A stretch of 64,000 nucleotides of DNA from Thermodesulfatator atlanticus DSM 21156 (GTDB lineage: Bacteria; Desulfobacterota; Thermodesulfobacteria; Thermodesulfobacteriales; Thermodesulfatatoraceae): contig NZ_ATXH01000005.1 in NCBI RefSeq assembly GCF_000421585.1, positions 1 to 64,000 on the forward strand. Direction: 5' to 3'. Below, one piece after another: positions 44,951 through 52,831 of this stretch. Within the stretch, counting starts at the first letter, position 1; the number at the start of each line of letters is the position of its first letter. The notes beneath the pieces are model-generated. The model was not told where the DNA came from. It did no database searches and worked only from the letters and a program-made list of their open reading frames with translations. The position numbers and the translations under genes were made by a program.

Positions 44951-44960
44951 GGAGGACGTT

Positions 44961-45896
44961 ATGCCTACCAGAAGAGAATTTTTGCGCTATTGCGCATCTA
45001 TTTCTATTGGGCTTTTTGGTTCCACAAGATTTACCAGCGCTATTGCCCGGGGTTTTGAACTTTTAAAACAAGGCAAGTTAAGGGTGATATGGCTTTCCGG
45101 GCTTGGCTGCAGCGGCGAAAGTATAAGTCTTTTTTTCTCCGAGGATCCCCTGTTTCTTGATTTTTCAAGAGCTTTTCTGGACCTTATGAGCCATCCCCTT
45201 CTTTCCACCGCACAGGGCAAGGCCTACGAAGAGATTATTGCAGAAGTGGCAGCTCAGGGAGAGTTTGTGCTTTGCTTTGAAGGCGCTGTGCCTCAAGGGA
45301 TGCCAGAGGCCTGCCGCGTTGGTGAACGCACCATGAACCAGGTTTTAGAAGAGCTTTTGCCAAGGGCCAAACTACTTATTGCCTGTGGTACATGTGCGGC
45401 TTTTGGAGGGGTGTCTGCGGCTTCGCCAGAAACAGGTGCGGTCTCGGTGATAGAATTTGCAGGGAGAAAAGGGCTTTTGAAAGATTACGTGCGCCTTCCC
45501 GGCTGCCCGTTGCCTCCCTGGCGTTTTATGGGCACGGTGGCCTATTTTGCCGCCACTGGCAAACTTCCACCCCTTGATGAGAAAAAAAGACCAAAGGCTT
45601 ATTATGCACGCTATAACCACGAACACTGCCAGTATTTTCGGTTCTTTAATGAGGATAAATACACGCTTAAGCTTTCTGAGCCAGGGAAGTGCCTTTTTCG
45701 GTTTGGTTGCCGTGGTCCGCGTACTTATGCGGACTGTCCTCTTCGGCCGTGGAATGGTGGGGCCAGGTGGTGTGTGAACGCCTATACGCCATGTATCGGT
45801 TGCGCCCACCCTGGTTTTCCCTGGGACCCGCAAAAGGGTATCTATCAAAATCCAAAACGTTTACAGCCCAAAACAGTGTTCGGGGAGGAGGCGTAA
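44961..45896 (+). CDS. Tat-exported NiFe hydrogenase small subunit, CSGE proximal motif
   Basis: 311 residues. A twin-arginine signal ([11 protein letters not shown]) predicts export of the folded dimer, large subunit included, to the periplasm. The proximal-cluster motif, normally CTGC, reads GCSGES (Cys50, Glu53); the other two proximal ligands remain ([18 protein letters not shown]). Distal ([14 protein letters not shown]) and medial (YADC, PCIGC) cluster ligands are present, so an electron wire to the surface is intact. No C-terminal membrane anchor. ATG 44961 has AAGGAGG; a longer in-frame start lies inside the large subunit gene and is rejected. The receptor gene starts two bases after its last base. 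Confidence 0.92.
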   Translation: MPTRREFLRYCASISIGLFGSTRFTSAIARGFELLKQGKLRVIWLSGLGCSGESISLFFSEDPLFLDFSRAFLDLMSHPLLSTAQGKAYEEIIAEVAAQGEFVLCFEGAVPQGMPEACRVGERTMNQVLEELLPRAKLLIACGTCAAFGGVSAASPETGAVSVIEFAGRKGLLKDYVRLPGCPLPPWRFMGTVAYFAATGKLPPLDEKKRPKAYYARYNHEHCQYFRFFNEDKYTLKLSEPGKCLFRFGCRGPRTYADCPLRPWNGGARWCVNAYTPCIGCAHPGFPWDPQKGIYQNPKRLQPKTVFGEEA

Positions 45897-45897
45897 A

Positions 45898-47436
45898 ATG
45901 GTTTTAAACCTTAGCATAAAGCAAAGGATACTGGGGTTATTCTTACTAAACGCCGCGGTATTCCTGGCTATTTACTGGGTAGCCAACCAAAAAATTGCAG
46001 CCCTTTACGAAAGCGGCATGACGCAAATGGTAAAAGAAATGACATATATGAGCACGGTGGGTGCGGTGGATGCCTTGCGTAAAGGCAATATGGAAACTTT
46101 TGCCCATATTCTTAAGGAAGTCGCCAAAGATAAAGATATCCATGAATTTTCGCTACTTTCTCCTGAAGGGAAAGTCCTTTATTCATCAAAAGAAGAAAAC
46201 CTTGGCAAGGTATATACCCCTTCTCAATTAGCCAGTCTTGAAAGCAAATATTTTGTGAAAGTTATTCCAGTTAAGACCACGGCATATTGCACGGTATGCC
46301 ATCCAGGATGGAAGGAAGGAGAAATAAATTCAAAGTTTCTCCTCTCTTACGATAAAGGCACACTTTATGCCGCTCGATCCCTTAAAGAAAAAGGCCTCTT
46401 TGTGGCTGTCTTGGTCTTTGTCGTTACCTTTGTGATTTCTTCACTGGTTTTTATTTTTTCGGTGGATAGACCCCTTCTTCGATTTCGCAAAGGGGTAGAA
46501 GCCATCTCTTCTGGCAATCTCTCTCATCGTTTTCACGAAAAGGGCCAGGACGAAATAAGCCAGATGGGGCGCTACTTGAATCGTTTGGTAAAAGACTTAG
46601 CGAATCTTTTGAAAAACATGACTTCTTCAGGGCAGGAAGTGGCCTTACGCACCCAAGAAGTGGTAGATAAGACAGCTTTTATCGTAGAAACTGCTGCTAT
46701 ACAGGAAGAAAAAGCGCTCAAAGCCAAAGAAATGGCTAAAGATATTGGCCAAGTGGTCAATACCTCACAAGAAGTAGAAGGCGCGGTATCCCGGGTGGTA
46801 GAGACCGTGGAACAGGGCAAAGAAGTCATTCATCGGGTAGAAAAGGGTATTTCGAATCTTTCCGGGGCAGTGGAAAATGTTTCCCAGAATCTTGAAAAAC
46901 TTGCTGGTTTTTCCGGCGAAATTTCCCGTATTCTTGCCATGATCCAGGACATCACCGACAAAACCAATTTACTTGCTTTAAATGCCACCATAGAGGCCGT
47001 ACGTGCAGGAGAAGCCGGCAAGGGTTTTGTGGTGGTGGCCAATGAAGTAAAAGAACTTGCCCGGAATACCCGTAAAGCTACAGAAGAAATAGACAAAATC
47101 CTTTCGTCTATAAGTGGTGAGGTAGATACTGCGGTTTCCACCATGGAAGAAAGCGTTAAAGAGGCAGAAACCGGTCGCAAACTAGCCTCTGAAATCGAAG
47201 AGTTCTTTTACAGGTTGGCGGAAGAGGTTCGTTTTATTGACGAAGCTGTCCGCCGTATGGGTGAGTTAAGCCGTGAGGTGGGAAGTTTTGCCCAAAAAGA
47301 CCTGGACGAAATTTATGTCGCTGCCCAGGAGAATAAAAAAGTCGTGGCAAGCCTTGAGGAAATCGCTGCCTCTTTAGAAGTAGCTGTGGCACGTCTTTCT
47401 CAGCTGGTAAAAGAAAGCGAGAAATTGAGAGGCTGA
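45898..47436 (+). CDS. Methyl-accepting chemotaxis protein with periplasmic heme-c domain
   Basis: 512 residues. TM1 (~9-29), a periplasmic domain (~30-165), TM2 (~167-190), HAMP (~192-245) and a full cytoplasmic signalling domain with the kinase-control tip [29 protein letters not shown] region. The periplasmic domain contains a single c-type heme motif CTVCH at 131-135. Precedents: DcrA of Desulfovibrio and the PAS-like heme domains of Geobacter receptors. No CheR-tether pentapeptide at the end. ATG 45898 has GGGGAGGAG upstream and lies one base after the small subunit stop, so co-expression with the hydrogenase is near certain. Confidence 0.93.
   Translation: MVLNLSIKQRILGLFLLNAAVFLAIYWVANQKIAALYESGMTQMVKEMTYMSTVGAVDALRKGNMETFAHILKEVAKDKDIHEFSLLSPEGKVLYSSKEENLGKVYTPSQLASLESKYFVKVIPVKTTAYCTVCHPGWKEGEINSKFLLSYDKGTLYAARSLKEKGLFVAVLVFVVTFVISSLVFIFSVDRPLLRFRKGVEAISSGNLSHRFHEKGQDEISQMGRYLNRLVKDLANLLKNMTSSGQEVALRTQEVVDKTAFIVETAAIQEEKALKAKEMAKDIGQVVNTSQEVEGAVSRVVETVEQGKEVIHRVEKGISNLSGAVENVSQNLEKLAGFSGEISRILAMIQDITDKTNLLALNATIEAVRAGEAGKGFVVVANEVKELARNTRKATEEIDKILSSISGEVDTAVSTMEESVKEAETGRKLASEIEEFFYRLAEEVRFIDEAVRRMGELSREVGSFAQKDLDEIYVAAQENKKVVASLEEIAASLEVAVARLSQLVKESEKLRG
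46288..46302 (+). other. Heme-c attachment motif CTVCH codons
   Basis: Codons for Cys131-Thr-Val-Cys-His135 of the receptor, in the predicted periplasmic domain, where cytochrome c maturation can attach heme covalently. Confidence 0.85.
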
Positions 47437-47457
47437 TTTTTCTATCGAGCCTTGTGT

Positions 47458-47499
47458 GGATCCGTTCCTATTTTTCGGTCAGAAAAATGGGAACGGACC
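47458..47499. repeat. Dispersed palindromic repeat, copy 4
   Basis: ggatccgttcctattttt (47458-47475) and aaaaatgggaacggacc (47483-47499) around a 7-base centre, 21 bases after the receptor stop. It could act as a hairpin ending or protecting the hydrogenase-receptor mRNA. Confidence 0.8.
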
Positions 47500-47614
47500 C
47501 CCTCTGGGAAATTTGAAAAGATTTCTTGCCATTTTTTCGAGAATTCTGGACATCTAAGGTTTTTCCCCTTGACAACCGCTTTCAGGCGCATTTTTTTAGC
47601 CAAAGGAGGTGCTT

Positions 47615-47863
47615 ATGTGCCAGGCAAAGATCTTTCTCCTGGAAAACGGCCAGGAAAAAGAAATAATGAAAGACGTGGTAGAAATCGACATCAAGGAAGA
47701 CGAAATTGTGTTAAAGTCTTTTTTTGCAGAACCAAAAACAATCAAAGGCGAAATTGTTTCCATTGATTTCTTGAAAAGCAAAGTCACCATAAAACCAAAA
47801 GGCGGAAGCCCAAATGAGCGAAACAGAGCAGAAACTTCAAAAGCTACTACCTGCATGGGATGA
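47615..47863 (+). CDS. cooT: CooT-family nickel-binding protein
   Basis: 82 residues. MCQAKIFLLENGQEKEIMKDV and the later IKGEIVSIDFLKSKVTI match CooT, a small dimer that binds nickel through its Cys2. It is about 15-20 residues longer than usual because the frame runs on into the next gene (50-base overlap). ATG 47615 with AAAGGAGG is preferred over GTG 47609, and it places the cysteine at position 2 as required. Its position behind a NiFe hydrogenase suggests nickel supply. TTGACA at 47569-47574 could be a -35 for it. Confidence 0.85.
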   Translation: MCQAKIFLLENGQEKEIMKDVVEIDIKEDEIVLKSFFAEPKTIKGEIVSIDFLKSKVTIKPKGGSPNERNRAETSKATTCMG

Positions 47864-48152
47864 GGCCTTAGCGAAACAGGCCTCAGAAATGGAAAGCTTA
47901 GCTGAGCGTTTAAAAGAAGAAGGGAAACCCAAACTTGCTGCCAAACTAAAAGAAGCGTCCCTTCTCGTAGGGAGTGCCAGGCTAAAAATAGCTGAGGCCA
48001 AAGTTATCGAAGAATCCGGTTCTTTGGCCGAAGAGTTGGCTTTATGTGCGGTGTGTGCTTGGCGTGAAACTTGTCAAAAACGCTTTACCAGGGACACAGG
48101 AAGCCCCTTTCGCTGTCCAGACTTCACCAGAGACGTTACGCTTAAGTCATGA
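47814..48152 (+). CDS. Small helical protein with C-terminal Cys4 motif, unknown
   Basis: 112 residues. The first ~75 are helical and Lys/Glu/Ala-rich, possibly a helical hairpin. The C-terminal part has four cysteines as C-x2-C-x5-C-x13-C (LCAVCAWRETCQKRF ... FRCPDFTRDV), a plausible Fe-S or zinc site. I do not recognise a family. It overlaps cooT by 50 bases and argS by four (ATGA), so it is part of their transcript. A metal-related role with CooT is a guess. Confidence 0.7.
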   Translation: MSETEQKLQKLLPAWDEALAKQASEMESLAERLKEEGKPKLAAKLKEASLLVGSARLKIAEAKVIEESGSLAEELALCAVCAWRETCQKRFTRDTGSPFRCPDFTRDVTLKS

Positions 48153-49816
48153 TAGCCAAAATCATCGCCCAAGAATTAAAAAAGATAGCCAAAGAGGCCC
48201 AGGATGCCGGGGTATTGCCCGAAGGGATAAAGCTGCGCTTTCAGGTTGAACCCCCAAAAATAGAAGCCCATGGCGATTATGCCACTAACATCGCCTTGAG
48301 CCTTGCAGGGCAAGCTAAACGCAACCCTCGTGAGCTTGCCTCCTGGTTTGTAGAAAGGCTTTCCCCTAAAAAAGATCTCTTTGCCAAGATAGAAGTCGCA
48401 GGCCCTGGTTTCATTAACTTTTTTATTGCCCCGGAATACTGGCAACAGGTTCCCAAGGTTATCGAAAAACACGGTGAAAACTATGGCCGGGTGCCCTTGG
48501 GGGAAGGGCGCAAAATTCAGGTTGAGTTTGTCTCTGCAAACCCTACGGGGCCTTTACACATTGGCCACGGCCGGGGAGCTGCGGTGGGGGATACTTTGAG
48601 CCGTATCCTTTCCTTTGCGGGGTTTCAAGTGGTCAAGGAATACTACATAAACGACGTTGGTCGTCAAATGCAGATCCTTGGCCGCTCAGTTTATTTGCGG
48701 GCCAAAGAAATAAGTGGCGAAAAGATCGAATTCCCTGAAGATCACTACCGGGGAGAGTACATAAAAGACATTGCCCGCAAACTCCTTGAAAAAGAACCAG
48801 GCCTTTTAAATCTTCCTGAAGAAAAGGCAATTTCTCTTGCCAGAGAATTTGCAGTCAGGGAAATCCTTAATGGAATCAAAAAAGACCTCGAAGACTTTGG
48901 CGTTCGTTACGACGAGTGGTTTTCAGAAAAAACTCTTTACGATTCAAGCCAGGTTGATAAGGCCCTTAAACTTCTTAAAGAAAAAGGGCTCCTTTATGAA
49001 AAAGAAGGGGCTGTGTGGTTTAAGGCTTCTGAGTTCGGGGATGAAAAAGACCGCGTGGTAATAAGGGCTACAGGAGAGCCTACCTACTTTGCCTCAGATA
49101 TCGCCTATCACTTTAACAAGTTTTTTACCCGTGGTTTTGATGAAGTGGTTGATATTTGGGGCGCTGATCACCACGGCTATATTCCAAGGCTCAAAGCTGT
49201 TATCAAGGCCTTTGGCCTTGATGAAAACCGCCTAAAGGTCATTCTCATCCAGATGGTAAACCTTTTAGAAGGCGGCAAGCTTAAGAGCATGTCTACCAGG
49301 GCCGGGGAGTTCGTAACCCTGCGGGAGTTAATAGACGAAGTGGGAAAAGACGCCACCAGGTTTATTTTTCTTACCAGACGCGCTGATAGCCCCCTTGATT
49401 TTGATGTAGAGCTTGCCAAAAAACAGAGTCGGGAAAATCCGGTCTATTACGTGCAATATGCCCATGCGCGCCTGGCAAGCCTTTTCCGCAAGGCCCATGA
49501 AGAAAATATAACTCCGCCTAAACCTGAAGACGCAGAGCTTTCCCTGCTTAAAGAACCCGAAGATTTTACGCTTCTTAAGCTACTTGATTATTTCCCTGAT
49601 ACCATCGAAGCCGCGGCGGCAAAGTTTGAGCCCCATCTTCTTACCTTTTATTTGCTTGACCTGGCTACCGCCCTTCACGATTACTACACTAAGCACCGCT
49701 TTTTAAGTGAAGATTTAGCGCTTTCCAAAGCGCGGCTGGTGCTTGCTAAAGGGGTAAAACAGGTTATAAAAACAGGCCTTAATTTGCTTGGAGTCTCAGC
49801 TCCGGAGAAAATGTAA
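48149..49816 (+). CDS. argS: Arginyl-tRNA synthetase
   Basis: 555 residues, class I synthetase. VEFVSANPTGPLHIGHGRGA contains the HIGH motif; the KMSKS-equivalent is KSMSTRAG, and the C-terminal DALR domain ends ARLVLAKGVKQVIKTGLNLLG region. An N-terminal Arg-tRNA synthetase additional domain is present. It starts inside the upstream gene's stop and ends overlapping the SPOR gene by one base (TAATG). Confidence 0.97.
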   Translation: MIAKIIAQELKKIAKEAQDAGVLPEGIKLRFQVEPPKIEAHGDYATNIALSLAGQAKRNPRELASWFVERLSPKKDLFAKIEVAGPGFINFFIAPEYWQQVPKVIEKHGENYGRVPLGEGRKIQVEFVSANPTGPLHIGHGRGAAVGDTLSRILSFAGFQVVKEYYINDVGRQMQILGRSVYLRAKEISGEKIEFPEDHYRGEYIKDIARKLLEKEPGLLNLPEEKAISLAREFAVREILNGIKKDLEDFGVRYDEWFSEKTLYDSSQVDKALKLLKEKGLLYEKEGAVWFKASEFGDEKDRVVIRATGEPTYFASDIAYHFNKFFTRGFDEVVDIWGADHHGYIPRLKAVIKAFGLDENRLKVILIQMVNLLEGGKLKSMSTRAGEFVTLRELIDEVGKDATRFIFLTRRADSPLDFDVELAKKQSRENPVYYVQYAHARLASLFRKAHEENITPPKPEDAELSLLKEPEDFTLLKLLDYFPDTIEAAAAKFEPHLLTFYLLDLATALHDYYTKHRFLSEDLALSKARLVLAKGVKQVIKTGLNLLGVSAPEKM

Positions 49817-50496
49817 TGGCTAAAAAAACTAAGACAAAACGCTTCCAGTTTCAGCTTGGTTGGCCCGGGCTTATTTTTACTTTCGGGCTCCTGATATGCC
49901 TTTTTCTCTGGATGTTTGTGCTGGGGTTTTACTTTGGCCAAAAAATGATGGGAAGCCGTATTGCTTCGATGGAATCTCCGGTTAGCCAAAAAGCCCTTTC
50001 TGAGAAAAAAATAGAGCCACCTCCGGTTTACGAAGAGGTAAAACCACCTCCACTGGTAAAAGAGCTGGCCCCTGAAAAAACACCGAAAGAGACTCTTCCC
50101 GAACAGGAAGAAGAAACTAAGCCAGAAGAAAAAACTGCTAAAGTAGAAACTAGTCCCCTGGCAACTAAGCCTGCTCCTAAAAAACAGCTAACCAAAACAG
50201 CTACCAAAAAAGAAAGACCTCAAGATTCCAAAAAGCCCAAGCAACCTGAAACCTTTTATGCGGTTCAGGTTGCTTCGCTTCGCAGCGAAAAAGACGCAGA
50301 AAAATATGCGCGCTACCTAAGAGACCGAGGCTATGATGCTTTGGTTAAAAGGGTTACTCTCCCGCAGAAGGGGACCTGGTATCGAGTTTACGTAGGCAGA
50401 TTCAAGAGCCTTGCAGAAGCGCGCGCTTTTGGAGAAAAATTAAAAGCGCGCGAGAAACTAAAGGCCTTTTACATCCAGAAGATAACCGTTCCATGA
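49816..50496 (+). CDS. Membrane-anchored SPOR-domain protein
   Basis: 226 residues. One N-terminal membrane helix (GLIFTFGLLICLFLWMFVLG), a Pro/Glu/Lys-rich linker (~55-145) and a C-terminal SPOR domain (YAVQVASLRSEKDAEKYARYL ... WYRVYVGRFKSLAEA). SPOR domains bind peptidoglycan stripped of stem peptides at division septa. Coupled to argS (TAATG) and to the GNAT gene downstream (four-base overlap). Confidence 0.9.
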   Translation: MAKKTKTKRFQFQLGWPGLIFTFGLLICLFLWMFVLGFYFGQKMMGSRIASMESPVSQKALSEKKIEPPPVYEEVKPPPLVKELAPEKTPKETLPEQEEETKPEEKTAKVETSPLATKPAPKKQLTKTATKKERPQDSKKPKQPETFYAVQVASLRSEKDAEKYARYLRDRGYDALVKRVTLPQKGTWYRVYVGRFKSLAEARAFGEKLKAREKLKAFYIQKITVP

Positions 50497-50960
50497 TTCG
50501 CAAAGCAAGAATTCACGACGCAAGAGACATCCACCGCTTGATTACCCACTTTGCCAAGACAGGTCGGGTAATCCCCCGCCCTCTTGCAGAAATCTATGAA
50601 AACATCAGGGAGTTTTTTGTCTTTGCCCCTGAGGGGAAAGATCTCATTGCAGGGGCTTGTGCCTTGCATATTTGCTGGGAAGACCTGGCAGAGATTCGTT
50701 CTTTGGTAGTAAGCGAAGAATATCAAGGCGAAGGAGTAGGAGTCAGGTTGGTAGAAGCCTGTCTTGAAGAAGCCAAAAAGCTTGGGATCCCGAAAGTCTT
50801 CGTACTTACCAACGTCCCTGAATTTTTTCACAAGCTTGGTTTTGAGGATATTGAAAAGAGCGAGCTTCCCCATAAAGTCTGGGCAGATTGTGTTAAATGC
50901 CCTAAGTTTCCAGAATGCGACGAAGAGGCGCTTGTCATTCAGGTGAACGGAAAAGACTAA
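50493..50960 (+). CDS. GNAT acetyltransferase, N-acetylglutamate synthase-like
   Basis: 155 residues. The acetyl-CoA loop is VVSEEYQGEGVGVRLVEACL; the end (KVWADCVKCPKFPECDEEAL) is typical of short stand-alone ArgA-like enzymes. It may acetylate glutamate to start arginine synthesis, which fits its transcript with argS, but a different amine substrate is possible. Its stop interlocks with the convergent phosphatidyltransferase gene (ctaa). Confidence 0.82.
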   Translation: MIRKARIHDARDIHRLITHFAKTGRVIPRPLAEIYENIREFFVFAPEGKDLIAGACALHICWEDLAEIRSLVVSEEYQGEGVGVRLVEACLEEAKKLGIPKVFVLTNVPEFFHKLGFEDIEKSELPHKVWADCVKCPKFPECDEEALVIQVNGKD

Positions 50961-51910
50961 CCGAAAAGCCTTTTGCGTACGCGCAAGAAGAGATACCCAC
51001 CTTCAAAAAACAAACATACTGACAAAAAGGCAAGCACTTCCGGGACTATTTTTCCCGAGATAAGCCCTGGTAGCGTAAGGACAAGATACCCCCAGGAAGC
51101 TTTTTCAGCGTCTTTTTCCGGGTAAAGGGTGAGGAATCCTTCGCGTACGAAAAGAAGTGTGATGATGATAGGGATAAGCGGCCAATATGCGCCTGCTTTG
51201 GGCGCAAGAGCCAACACCAATATTGGCAAAAATAGGCTTGGAAGGATGGTTATAATAGCACTTCTTGAGAGCTTGGGAGCTGCGGCTTTAAGATAATCAA
51301 AGCCAGAAAACCACGTAATAAAAAGCGCTGCCATGCCTAGCAACAGGACCAAATGGCTGATGCCCAAGTACGCCAAAAAGGGAAGAGAAAAGGCCATTCC
51401 TAGCACAAAGACCAGACGTAAGCCCCTTAGGCGCGAAAAATAGGCCCCTAAAAGTAGAAGGGCACTAGAGGTCAAAAGAAACCAGAAGGCATAGGCAGGA
51501 AAGGTAGTAACTGCCACTACCAATGCAGCTACAAACATCTGAATGGTAGTCTTAATTTTGCCAAGCCAGCTTACCGGAAGCGCTCCGGAAACTTTACGCC
51601 GCAGGGAAGAGAGCAAAATTTCCCTAATGATTATGCCCCCTACCAACCAAAGTGGGAGATAGCCAAGGTGAGCAAGAAAAATGTAGAGGGTCACGATGAA
51701 GATTTTGTCTGCAATGGGGTCCAGGAAGGCCCCAAGGGAAGTGGTTCCGTGGCGGCGGGCAAGCTTTCCGTCAAGGTAGTCAGTAAGCCCCAAGAAAGAA
51801 CCTATCCCCAGAGCCGCGATTTTGGCTTCCGGCCCTCCATAGAGAAGCAAACAAGGCACAGGCAAAAGGAGTATGCGCAAAAAAGTAAGGTGATTAGCAG
51901 TAATTCTCAT
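50957..51910 (-). CDS. CDP-alcohol phosphatidyltransferase with extended membrane tail
   Basis: 317 residues. The catalytic motif DYLDGKLARRHGTTSLGAFLDPIADK matches D-G-x2-A-R-x8-G-x3-D-x3-D. The first ~180 residues resemble phosphatidylglycerophosphate synthase; the following ~130 add several membrane helices not present in typical PgsA (~180-200 residues). It makes a phospholipid from CDP-diacylglycerol and an alcohol; PgsA-like function is likely but not certain. Its start overlaps the DksA-like gene by four bases. Confidence 0.85.
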   Translation of the reverse strand: MRITANHLTFLRILLLPVPCLLLYGGPEAKIAALGIGSFLGLTDYLDGKLARRHGTTSLGAFLDPIADKIFIVTLYIFLAHLGYLPLWLVGGIIIREILLSSLRRKVSGALPVSWLGKIKTTIQMFVAALVVAVTTFPAYAFWFLLTSSALLLLGAYFSRLRGLRLVFVLGMAFSLPFLAYLGISHLVLLLGMAALFITWFSGFDYLKAAAPKLSRSAIITILPSLFLPILVLALAPKAGAYWPLIPIIITLLFVREGFLTLYPEKDAEKASWGYLVLTLPGLISGKIVPEVLAFLSVCLFFEGGYLFLRVRKRLFG

Positions 51911-52302
51911 TCAATGGCTTTTAGCTTTTCCCATTTTTCCTGGCATTCTCGGCAGCGTGCCGCCCATGGCATTATCTCTAAACGTTTGATGCGAAGCCAT
52001 TTGCCACAGTCCACACAGCGGCCATACTCCCCTAGCTCAATGCGCAAAAGGGCCTGGTCTATCTCCTCAAGCTCACGTATTTTGGGCTCAAGCAACCCCA
52101 AAAGGGTTTCTTCCTGTAAGTTGAGCAAAGCAAGGTCCTCTTCTTCTTTAACCGTACGTATTAAGTCTTGATATTCTTCTGCTGCTTCTCTTTCCAGAGT
52201 TTCTATCACTTCCCGCCAGAGTTCTTTTTTGCGCTTGAGCAATTTTTCTTTAAAGTATTCGATTTCGTCTTCGGTAAGGGGACGTCTTTCGGGCTTACCC
52301 AT
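51907..52302 (-). CDS. DksA/TraR-type zinc-finger protein
   Basis: 131 residues. A long N-terminal coiled coil (LLKRKKELWREVIETLEREA) is followed by the C4 zinc finger YGRCVDCGKWL...RCRECQ. DksA-type proteins insert the coiled coil into RNA polymerase's secondary channel and modulate initiation with ppGpp. The coiled-coil tip lacks an obvious DxxA motif, so the activity could differ. Ten bases separate it from the BCAM0308-like gene. Confidence 0.87.
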   Translation of the reverse strand: MGKPERRPLTEDEIEYFKEKLLKRKKELWREVIETLEREAAEEYQDLIRTVKEEEDLALLNLQEETLLGLLEPKIRELEEIDQALLRIELGEYGRCVDCGKWLRIKRLEIMPWAARCRECQEKWEKLKAIE

Positions 52303-52311
52303 GAAATCCTC

Positions 52312-52818
52312 CTAACGTTGCCAGTAAACACGCACTAGTTTGTTGCCTTCTGACCACTTGAAGGTTAGGTCGCCTTTGTAAGCGCGATAAACAGCGCGTC
52401 CTAAGCGTTGGGCCAAATTTTCGGTAGTGGTTTCAATAACGGTTCTTCCGTCTTCTTCGTACATGGAGATAATTTGCTGCAAGGGGTTATTTTTACGGGC
52501 CCTTTCGTATTCGTTGTTTATTACCCTCAGGATCTCATCGCGATGTTTATTAAAGAATTCACCAGAAAGATAGAGATACCCCATGGGATAACGGTCAACG
52601 GCTTTGCGGCAACCAGGGCACAAATATTTTGGCACAAGGTCACTGTCTTTGAACTCTTGGTAAAATTCTTCGTCAATTAGCCAGCGTTTATCACGAAAAA
52701 CGGCGTGACAGCGCGGACATATGGCTTCTCCCGAAGGATATTTCTTAGGGAGATAGGGATCATCAGTGGTTTGAAATTCCTGGGTCTCTGTGATCCATTT
52801 TTTACCTTTTCTGCTCAT
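52312..52818 (-). CDS. BCAM0308-like zinc-ribbon protein
   Basis: 168 residues. Two zinc-ribbon halves (AICPRCHAVF and YLCPGCRKAVD) are followed by a region with LSGEFFNKHRDEILRVINNE and TTTENLAQRLGRAV, resembling the BCAM0308 family; the name reflects only the founding locus. Function unknown, perhaps ribosome- or RNA-linked. ATG 52818 has GAGGAGG; an upstream in-frame codon at 52857 is rejected. Confidence 0.8.
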   Translation of the reverse strand: MSRKGKKWITETQEFQTTDDPYLPKKYPSGEAICPRCHAVFRDKRWLIDEEFYQEFKDSDLVPKYLCPGCRKAVDRYPMGYLYLSGEFFNKHRDEILRVINNEYERARKNNPLQQIISMYEEDGRTVIETTTENLAQRLGRAVYRAYKGDLTFKWSEGNKLVRVYWQR

Positions 52819-52831
52819 AGAGACCTCCTCG

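Noticed and set aside
44865-44960. Longer N-terminus for the hydrogenase small subunit
   Set aside because: It would overlap the large subunit gene by 86 bases and hide the Tat signal; ATG 44961 has a strong AAGGAGG site and starts directly with the twin-arginine peptide.
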